Positions 56,735-64,000 of a stretch of DNA of 64,000 nucleotides are shown in pieces. This DNA comes from Agrocybe praecox. Its lineage: Eukaryota > Basidiomycota > Agaricomycetes > Agaricales > Agrocybaceae. Position 1 is the stretch's first letter; each line of letters starts with the position of its first letter. The stretch is taken from positions 1,860,001 through 1,924,000 of the forward strand of contig OZ024849.1 of assembly GCA_964017145.1 (NCBI GenBank), written 5' to 3'. The position numbers were made by a program, and so were the translations under genes. A model generated the notes under the pieces. The model had not been told where the DNA came from and did no database searches. It saw nothing but the letters and a program-made list of their open reading frames with translations.

Positions 56735-59339
56735 TGGAGTGAAAAAACGATTGTATATACCTCACTGTCTCTGAGGTCTTATACGTAAGACGACGTGATT
56801 CCACTGAGATCAAGTTCTGCGAGGAGGAAAACAACACGACGGAGATGGATTTCTGGAGTAGGAACCAGAAAGCAGACAGAGGACCGTAGAGATCATAGAC
56901 GTCGGGCCGAAGGTTTTTGTGGGATAAGCCAGTGACAATGAGGCGCAGTGTCGAGATGGAGGAACAACGATACGATGATGACGATTTACTATATCTCGGT
57001 CGTTTCCCATTCATCGTCACCCATATGTCTGCGTGCAGTTGAATTTCCATGACCTTCTTTCTCCGGAACACGGGGCAGCCACTCCAACGAAAGTCTTCCA
57101 CTATTTGGATCAGACAAAAAACCATACTCTGGTCGAGCATACCGACCGAGAGCCGGAGATGAAGGCCAAACGAGCATCAAAATCAGTTGCAAGAACAACG
57201 GCTCTTTAACGTTCATGTCCATGATGAACAAGTTGTGCGGTCGTTCGTCTGGAATTTCTGAATTCCCAGAGTGCCAAGAAGACAATGTTGAACGATTAAT
57301 GAGTGGACTTCAAGGGTATTTTGATGCGAGCGATTCAACAACACAACGAGCCCGAGGGTCAATTGGAAAAGCGTCGAGGAGGTGCGAGCGACACGATAGC
57401 GATCATAATGGCCGTATCCACCCGTCGTTGTGCCAATCCATTTGCACTTGCACCTGACTTCCTTAATTGAATATGGAATATGCGTCTTCTGCATCGAGCT
57501 CGCATCGGGTATGGATTTCGGAGGAGGCGGACACGAAGCGCAAAATCGGTGCAACAATGGGCAGGCTTTCTTTCGGATCTGAGGCTCAAGGACGTTTGGA
57601 GGCGAACCCAGGCTTGAATATGAGTGTGAGTATGGGTATGAAGGAAGGCTGAAGAAGGCAAAGGCCAGAGAGGACGAGTCGGAGTGCTGAAAGGGTTGCG
57701 GTACGATCGTGGGCATCCATCCTGCTCTAGATGGAGAATTCTCTTCCTTCCCTCCCTTCCGTCATTCCCTTCCTGAACCAGCCAAGACTCACCCGCGACG
57801 ACGACAAAGAAAGAAGAAAAAAGGAGGCAGTCCAGGACGACTACCATTCGACTAGGAAGCACCAGCACCAGCCTGGTCAATATCCCAGGTCGATTGTCGT
57901 TCGTCGTCACCCAAAAATGCGAGGCCTGATCGAATCCCCCAATCGCGCTTTATCAACTTTCCTCCGTTCGCGCTCTCTACGAAACCAAAAGGCCGGAGAA
58001 AAGGTTGAACCACAAACTGATGTGTCGAATTGCAGCAGCAGCAGAAGCACGAAAAATTTAGACGTCAAATCGGAACAACGAAAGGGCCTAGTTGAAGAGC
58101 TTGTGTGCTTGGGTTCTGAGGATGTGAATGCTGGAAGAGATGGATGGGTTGATGATGATTGTTGATGATTGCTGCAGTGTCAGCCCAGGTGGCGAGGAAG
58201 TGGATGGAAGATAAAGGTGCTGCTGGCGCTGCTGGTGGAAACAAGGTCGTTATGGTCCTGGTCCTGGTTGTGCCCATTCTATCGTGTGTATCTGCAGCCG
58301 AAAAACCTTCACAAATTCCTTTCTTTTCCTCTCTGCGCCAGCTGCCGAACTTTTCTTGCAACACTAAAAGAGCCAGAAGAAGAGTTCTCCTGTTGACCGC
58401 AACTACTTCTCCACCACCATCAGAGTCCGATTCCCCATGTTGGATATCCATTGTTGTTTGTGCCAGGGCATGCTGCCATCGGGTACCAGCTGACCACCAT
58501 GATCGTCTTTTTGACCGAGACGATTTCTCCACCAGCATCCAAGTCGAAATGGGCATTTTGGATTCCCATCGTTATTAGTTACCTCGGTGTGTTGCTGTCG
58601 GATACAAATTGGCCTGCTGGATCGCGCTCAGTCCTCCGGCGTTTCATGTTCAGGAAGCATCAAGGTCTATGAACAGAGGACGCAGAACACGCATAAGAAT
58701 CGAGCCAAGCACTGGTGTATTTTCAATTTAAGGCCTAAAATATTTGGAAAGACATGGGAGGGGAAAGAAGATTATGAGTCGAAATATCGAACGTCTGGGC
58801 GTAGCGATACAATGGGAAAGGGGGTTCTCATCCTAGACGCGATACAGGAAGCGGAGGCTCAGGAGAGTCCTTTCCCGGTCCTTTTCTTGCTATGCTTGTG
58901 CCGTGTCATTTTGACGTTTGAATTAAGGTGCTGGTACCAGAGAAGAAGAATTGTGATACACAGAGGCGCTGAGGCAGCCAGGGTGTTGATGGGAGTGGAA
59001 GCTGAAGCTTGAAGCACTGAAGCTTGAGACGTGCCCGTCTTCGCGTTTTGCCTGATTTCAAGAAAATGGAAGGCTTTGAGGCGTCAATGTATATAGATGA
59101 ATTGGGGTAAATGTATAGACGAAGACAGGCTCGCCGGACTCGACATTTTTGGCTGTTTGTGGGGAGCCGGAGCTGTGGGGCCGGTCCGAAAATGATTCGT
59201 TGAGGAAGGCGGGGATTTCGCTCCGACAAGCGACCACTTTTGATGTCTCCATTCGACAACGACAGACGATGCTTTGAGTACCACATAGTTCAGTAAGGAG
59301 AGGTGGTGAATAAAGGTATGCCATCATTTCCTCTCTTTT
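56735..59339. other. Region of overlapping open frames, unassigned
   Basis: Medium frames occur on both strands (minus 57213-57716, 57359-57910, 56658-57140, 58065-58556; plus 57731-58165, 58159-58578, 58587-59012). Several minus-strand frames are colinear as if one gene had been frame-disrupted, with charged segments such as RLSLEWLPRVPEKEG and MGDDEWETTEI around 57000-57140. I recognise no family and call no gene. Confidence 0.35.
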
Positions 59340-59378
59340 AAAAAATACTTATTTACACTCATAATAAAAGCACAGAGT

Positions 59379-60500
59379 CTGCTCGCTGTTGTCCCTGCAC
59401 TCCATCCCCTGGCCGCAGTGCTGCTTCTGTCCCCGCTGCTGGAACCACAGCAATCTCCAGACCAGCAACAGTATTCCCCTTGTTTATCATTAGCTCTGGA
59501 ATGCCTACCAGGTCGGAACAGTCGGCTGCCACCACATACACCGCCGGTCCACAACCTCCCATTTCCGAGGCACCTCCCCTTCCAACAGACAGCGCGTGTA
59601 TGCGTTTTTGTGTTTCTCGGAAACTCGTTTTCTTTGTCTAGTCGTTGCTGGCTCACCCCCATACCCTCAAGTTGACAAGATTCCTCCCACTTGGTGAGTC
59701 AGCTGGCTACAAAGTCCTGGCGGATATCTGACGAACTTTACTGCCGTTCTTTAGATTCCTGCAACCACCTTTTGTTTACAGCCCAGTAAGATCTATTTAT
59801 CTCGATACCCGCGACGACAACCAAAAGCTGTGTGAGGCATTTCTGTGTTCTAATATTATCTTCTCTTTCAGATATGTTGTTGACTTCCTCAAGAAGAATT
59901 TGTTGGCCACGTTCTTCATTGTCGGATCTCGCAGCACACAGAGATCCCAGTTTATCGATGAGAAGTACATGGCCGGACATAGGGTCAGTGTACTCACCCG
60001 GTCGCACAGCAAGGTACGTTCGTGTTCTTGCTTTTCTTTACAAGTTCTCATGACTTTTTCTAGGCTCTTACGTCTCTCACCAATGCTGAGCTCGTCGCTT
60101 AAGTTGGACGCGTCACATCATCAAGGATGTGTTGGGCGTCACCCCCATCACTATGCGTTCACCCTGGGGCGATTTCGGTATGTGGTTCTCTGATTCCATG
60201 TGTGATATTTACTAACTCTTCTTGTCGTTATGCATATATGTCCGTGTCCATGCTATGTCTATGGGCATGAGCATGGAAATGCTTCCTATCATCTGGACCC
60301 GCAGCCCCGCCGGAAACACCTTCGACACCAACGGTTCGTGATTCTTGGCCATCTGGGGGACTTTTAATATTTATTATGATTTCCCGCCCCCTCTTCAGAT
60401 TTGCAAGGCACAGGTCTAGCGGTTGCTGACTGGTCATGTCGGAGTTTCAAAATTCTAAGCATTATCCCACTTCGGCTTTACCAGGACTTACAACGAACCA
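59379..60500 (+). pseudogene. Chitin deacetylase (polysaccharide deacetylase) relic
   Basis: Fragments in order: a Ser/Ala/Thr/Pro-rich N-terminal part ending PPISEAPPLPT (59400-59590), PYPQVDKIPPTW (59660-59695), then after an acceptor YVVDFLKKNLLATFFIVGS and KYMAGHRVSVLTRSHSK (59872-60013). An intron follows, then ALTSLTNAELVA with a frameshift into SWTRHIIKDVLGVTPITM, RSPWGDF, and MSMEMLPIIWTRSPAGNTFDTN (60262-60330). The catalytic-base exon (TFDDGP) is missing. The metal-binding HxxxH region reads VLTRSH, losing the first His. The family removes acetyl groups from chitin in the cell wall; this copy cannot. A stop and a frameshift confirm decay. Confidence 0.7.
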
Positions 60501-60503
60501 CCC

Positions 60504-61344
60504 ATGCCAATAGAGATACGCGCGAGATCGAAGGCCCCAGCGGATGCGAATCCTTTGCCTCAACAGTCCACTACGACCCAGGCGGACTTGGTCCCTGTCA
60601 ACTGGCTCTTCTTCGATAAATCCCATCCTGACAATTGTTTCCCTTTGTCCATCGACGTCCCTCGTTCACTCTTCAATGGCGCGTCACAAAAATGCCGGAG
60701 GGTATTTGCTACCGAAATTCTGGAAAACTTTACATTCGACGCCCACGAAACTAGTATTAAGTTTTGGAAGGTGAGCGGCGTCCATAGCTCTTGGTCCCGG
60801 ATATGCCAACACGTCGCAGCCTAAGGTTGAACCTCTCCTGCTTGATACTCCCGTTGAGGCGAGGTGGATAGATGGCATCGACGACGTCAAGGATTATTTC
60901 AACTTGATTCCATATCCGCGATCGTTTGCCACCGCGCTGGAGGGCGAGATAGACAATATAAATATCGTCCACTTCGCCGTCACCGCCAAGGGTTCTTATC
61001 GGGCAACTGAGGTCGAAGCGTATGACGAGGGGCACGATCTGGCTACCGTGCTTCCTGAGATTCAACGTGCGTTATGTTGCCTTGTGCTATTCGAGGATTT
61101 CTTTGACATCGCTACAGGCTATCGCAGGATCGTTTCGACCCCAGGAAAATCGCCATCCGTCGGTGCCAAGTCCAAGGAGTATGTTTCCGTCCAGGCTCAT
61201 GAAAATCAAGCCATCCATGATGGACGACACCTACCCAACCCTGAATTCTCAACAGTTGCCCCGCCAGTCCAGATATTCCACTCCGTCTTCGACCAATTCA
61301 TCCAACTTGTTACATCAGCAAAAAGGCTGCGAAACTATGAGTAA
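60504..61344 (+). CDS. Hypothetical protein, 263 aa (two exons)
   Basis: Exon 1 60504-60770 and exon 2 60820-61344, joined across a 49-nt intron (gtgagc..cgcag) in the same phase. The frame is open from MPIEIRARSK to KRLRNYE. The text is globular and well mixed: VNWLFFDKSHPDNCFPLS, FATEILENFTFDAHETS, PVEARWIDGIDDVKDYF, YDEGHDLATVLPEIQRALC and PPVQIFHSVFDQFIQLV. There is no signal peptide or helix. It resembles N-terminal regions of large basidiomycete proteins of unknown function, some carrying a C-terminal kinase-like domain. A kinase-loop-like piece lies downstream at 62158-62262, so this may be the 5' part of a longer, now shortened gene. The start is uncertain because it abuts the deacetylase relic. 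Confidence 0.5.
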
Positions 61345-62157
61345 TTACGATTGATTTCGGAGATTGTAATTTCGTGAGCAGATGTAATCCCATCACGACT
61401 CAGCTGTAATATCTCCGATCCATTGCATCAATCATAATCCACTCATAATCCAACCACAATCTATGTAAATGGTTGCGCTGACTGCGGCCCCCTTTTGCTA
61501 GTTATGATCCAAGTACTATCATCTAAAAACACGATCACAGCTTTCTCAGAACCATCATTGTAATCTCACACCGTGCTGAGACGGTCCTTACCTCTGAGCC
61601 ACAATCTGAGAACTTGGACGCAAAGGCACACATTCTCACTGCCCAACTGATCTGTTCTCAAAAACTTGATAGGTCCTAGCCTGGAACCATCTAGCAGCGG
61701 AGTATCATGGAACTTGCAAAACCGAGTTCGAAATGTGCTTGATGTGGAAAGCACTTCACAAGTTACAACTAGCAGATACCACATCCGTCATAAGAACAAG
61801 TGTGATAAATGCAGTGAAAAAAGGACGCAAGCGGCCACGGCGTTGAAGCGTTCGCGTTCAGCGGCCTCCAGAACCAATGGTTCTTCAAATCTACTTGCCC
61901 ACTGGGAAAATGGGTGAGGGTGCCGACCGAGTGCCGACGGCTAGGGCATTACCGTGTATTACGGGAATACCTGGCGCGACGCGACGCGGCTCACGTGAAG
62001 TCTATTTGTCCTTGCTTGTTTGATTAAACAAACCTCTATCTGGCCAGATGACTTCGTCTCTGACTCTCATTCACTACCACCACCGTCCCAACCACAGCCT
62101 TATATGTAGTAAGTATCCTTCTCGAGATTTTTATTTGACTTACTTATAACATTTAGG
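61345..62157. other. Region downstream of the 263-codon gene
   Basis: Short frames only (61666-61917, 83 codons, Arg/Ser-rich). It possibly holds decayed exons of the same locus. Nothing can be assigned. Confidence 0.35.
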
Positions 62158-62265
62158 ATACGGCAAGATCTTTAAGGTGGTCAAATCGAATGGCATGCTA
62201 GCAGTCAAACAAACGTTGCGGTCTTTTAAACCCCTTCTCGAGGTTTCTAAAGAGCTAGATGGTAC
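62158..62265 (+). pseudogene. Kinase-loop-like exon fragment
   Basis: After an acceptor (tttag) the frame reads YGKIFKVVKSNGMLAVKQTL, then LLEVSKELDG. The spacing of Gly, Val and AVK recalls the nucleotide-binding loop and Lys of protein kinases. The stretch is short, lacks GxGxxG in full and ends in stops. Identification is tentative. Confidence 0.3.
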
Positions 62266-62289
62266 GGTGTCCAGTTACAATTTTCTTTA

Positions 62290-62450
62290 TTTTTACTAAT
62301 CATGGTATTAGGGTGCCCGCCACATATTTATCGGCCTCAGCAAGATGTTTCTTAAGGTGCGGAATCCAATGCCAACTTTCTTTATTCTCGCTAATCATGT
62401 TATTAGGGTGCTCGCCACATCTCTATCCGCCCCAGCGTATCCATGGTATG
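62290..62450 (+). repeat. Short tandem duplication, about 95-bp unit
   Basis: actaatcatggtattagggt, then gcccgccacat.. and tatcggcctcagc (from about 62297), recurs as gctaatcatgttattagggt, gctcgccacat.. and tatccgccccagc (from about 62391). Confidence 0.6.
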
Positions 62451-63335
62451 AAGTCTTTAGGTTCTCAGTATTGCGTGCATAGAAACCACTGTATGTTCCC
62501 TCCATTCACGGTTCTGATGGGTTATTGCTAATAAGCTCTTGAACGTGAACACAGATATGTTTTGTTCTTTCCAATCTTTTCCTTCGGCTGGTGGGAAGTC
62601 ACCTGGATAGTTCGCGTATGAACTTTTCTATGAAGAAACTGCTCTGACCGCGTGTTCAATGAGGCAGGAGGATCAACGAGTTCATGGCCTGGTGGAATAA
62701 ATCAGTAATCTTTACCAATCAGTTTCGATTTGAATTTAATGCAAGTTTTATAGAACAATCTTTGGTACTTCGCCTGGGGATGAGAAGGAGGAGGATTCGG
62801 GTGACGAGGCTGGAGGATTTGTTCAATGCATGAAAAACCTGGATACACAGTAGCGAGGCTGCTACTACTGGTGCATCTGTAACCCGGGCGATCTTGCTAA
62901 TTATTATTTCACGCTTGTTTCATGCGATTACTATATAATCAATGCTACCTCTTTTACCATACCACTTTCTGATTCTCACGTCCTTCTGCAATGCAATATC
63001 AACTGACAATCATTGGATGGCAGATCCCACTTGGGAATAAAAGCCCGTTTTCAACAGTTAATAGGCAGTACACAACAGACTTATAATCAAAATACTATGC
63101 TTGATGTATTACACCTATGATATGGCCATGTTCACTATATATCCTGAGAAATGACAAGGGTTTGATATAATATATTATACCGAATATGAGGTGTATAAGA
63201 ATTCTGTTGATTGTAATCCAATTACGATGTGATTACAGTTCAGTTACAAACTGTGTGGATGATGTTATGAGTAACTATGACAAATTGTGGGAATTATGAT
63301 CAATTATAGATATTCCGGCTGGCTCACAACTGATC
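62451..63335. other. Unassigned AT-rich stretch
   Basis: No gene is supported. It serves as the insertion neighbourhood of the hAT-like element. Confidence 0.35.
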
Positions 63336-63343
63336 CTGACTGT
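63336..63343. repeat. Left 8-bp target-site duplication (CTGACTGT)
   Basis: An identical CTGACTGT occurs at 63992-63999 directly after the element. Confidence 0.85.
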
Positions 63344-63991
63344 TAGGGCTGCCACCCGACCCGTCACGGGTCACGGCCGTGAGCTCACGCTACGTTGACG
63401 GTAGACGGGCCGTGCATGCACGGCCGTCTATTGGGCAGAGAACAGGCTGGCCGGGTCGGGTACGTGTTTTTCACGGCCGGCCACGGTAAGACGGGTATAA
63501 TTCAAGAAAAATAATTTTTTATAGCGTAGATCAAACGTAGATACAATGTAGACTTAAATTTATTTGTAACTATGTCTGATAAATGCATAAAGGAAGAGCT
63601 GCACATATATTGGCCCTCGATATTTGAATTTTGACGAACTCTGAATATGTGACTCGAGTGTGACGGCTAATTTAATCTCCGATATGGTCGAAATATTATT
63701 GAATCAAGTCGATTTCTTAAACAATTCGTGTGCCTAACGCGAAGACAAATATATTTCTAGTAGTATATACAAGAAATAATACATAAAGTAACGAAATTTA
63801 TCGATATGTAATGTTATAGAGACCACCCGTCTGACGGCCTGTGACGGCCGTGTTTTGACGGCTTGGGGACGGGCCATATTTGGTGTTCGACGGGACGACT
63901 CTGTCTGTTGTTCGTTGCTCGACGGGTCGGTACCGTGAGCCGTGTCACGGCACCCGTGAGCCGTCTGAGACGGGGCCGGTTGGCAGCCCTA
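63344..63991. mobile_element. hAT-like non-autonomous element, 648 bp
   Basis: Ends TAGGGCTGCCA..TGGCAGCCCTA are perfect over 11 bp and continue imperfectly (CCCGACCCGTC against ACCGGCCCCGTC). Perfect 8-bp duplications flank it; an 8-bp duplication and an AGGG-type terminus are hallmarks of the hAT superfamily. About 140 bp at each end is rich in short motifs (cacggccg, gacgggcc, gacggcc, cgtgag), likely transposase-binding subterminal repeats, while the middle is AT-rich and without coding. It must rely on a transposase elsewhere in the genome. Confidence 0.88.
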
Positions 63992-64000
63992 CTGACTGTG

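Overview
The window looks like a repeat-rich nuclear region of a basidiomycete fungus, probably an agaricomycete. The evidence is protein-coding genes with many short spliceosomal introns of about 45-70 nt (GT..CTNA..YAG), a basidiomycete-style seven-helix membrane protein family, and relics of a CAMK-like kinase, a short-chain dehydrogenase and a chitin deacetylase. No prokaryotic gene organisation, rRNA or convincing tRNA was seen. The species cannot be named from the sequence.

About 1-48.9 kb is a mosaic of amplified blocks. The main unit is a head-to-head cassette: a multi-exon seven-helix membrane protein gene on one side, and a decayed Ser/Thr/Pro-rich low-complexity gene array ('SR') on the other. 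Full cassettes lie at 14.3-18.8 kb (inverted), 27.5-32.2 kb and 35.8-41.0 kb. Partial ones lie at 1-0.96 kb, 22.5-25.7 kb and 44.9-46.5 kb. The three complete membrane genes (352, 343 and 342 codons) keep all six exons open, while the SR copies carry frameshifts and stops. Further dispersed blocks, here called H, C and D, fill the spaces between cassettes.

Three mobile elements can be delimited to the base, each by its target duplication: a 1617-bp TG..CA element (7822-9438, 4-bp duplication, with an empty homologous site in the same window), a 645-bp long-TIR Mutator-like element (24900-25544, 9-bp duplication), and a 648-bp hAT-like element (63344-63991, 8-bp duplication). A second copy of the 1617-bp element runs into an assembly gap (26967-27176).

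From 48.9 kb to the end the DNA is less repetitive but holds mostly broken single genes: a shuffled kinase relic in two pieces (51.7-54.8 kb), an SDR relic on the minus strand (55.9-56.7 kb), a chitin deacetylase relic (59.4-60.5 kb), and one spliced open frame of 263 codons (60.5-61.3 kb) of unknown function. Only the three membrane genes, this 263-codon frame and a small gene at 20.99-21.38 kb look translatable. The region resembles a subtelomeric or otherwise gene-poor compartment under duplication, transposition and decay; that placement is inference.
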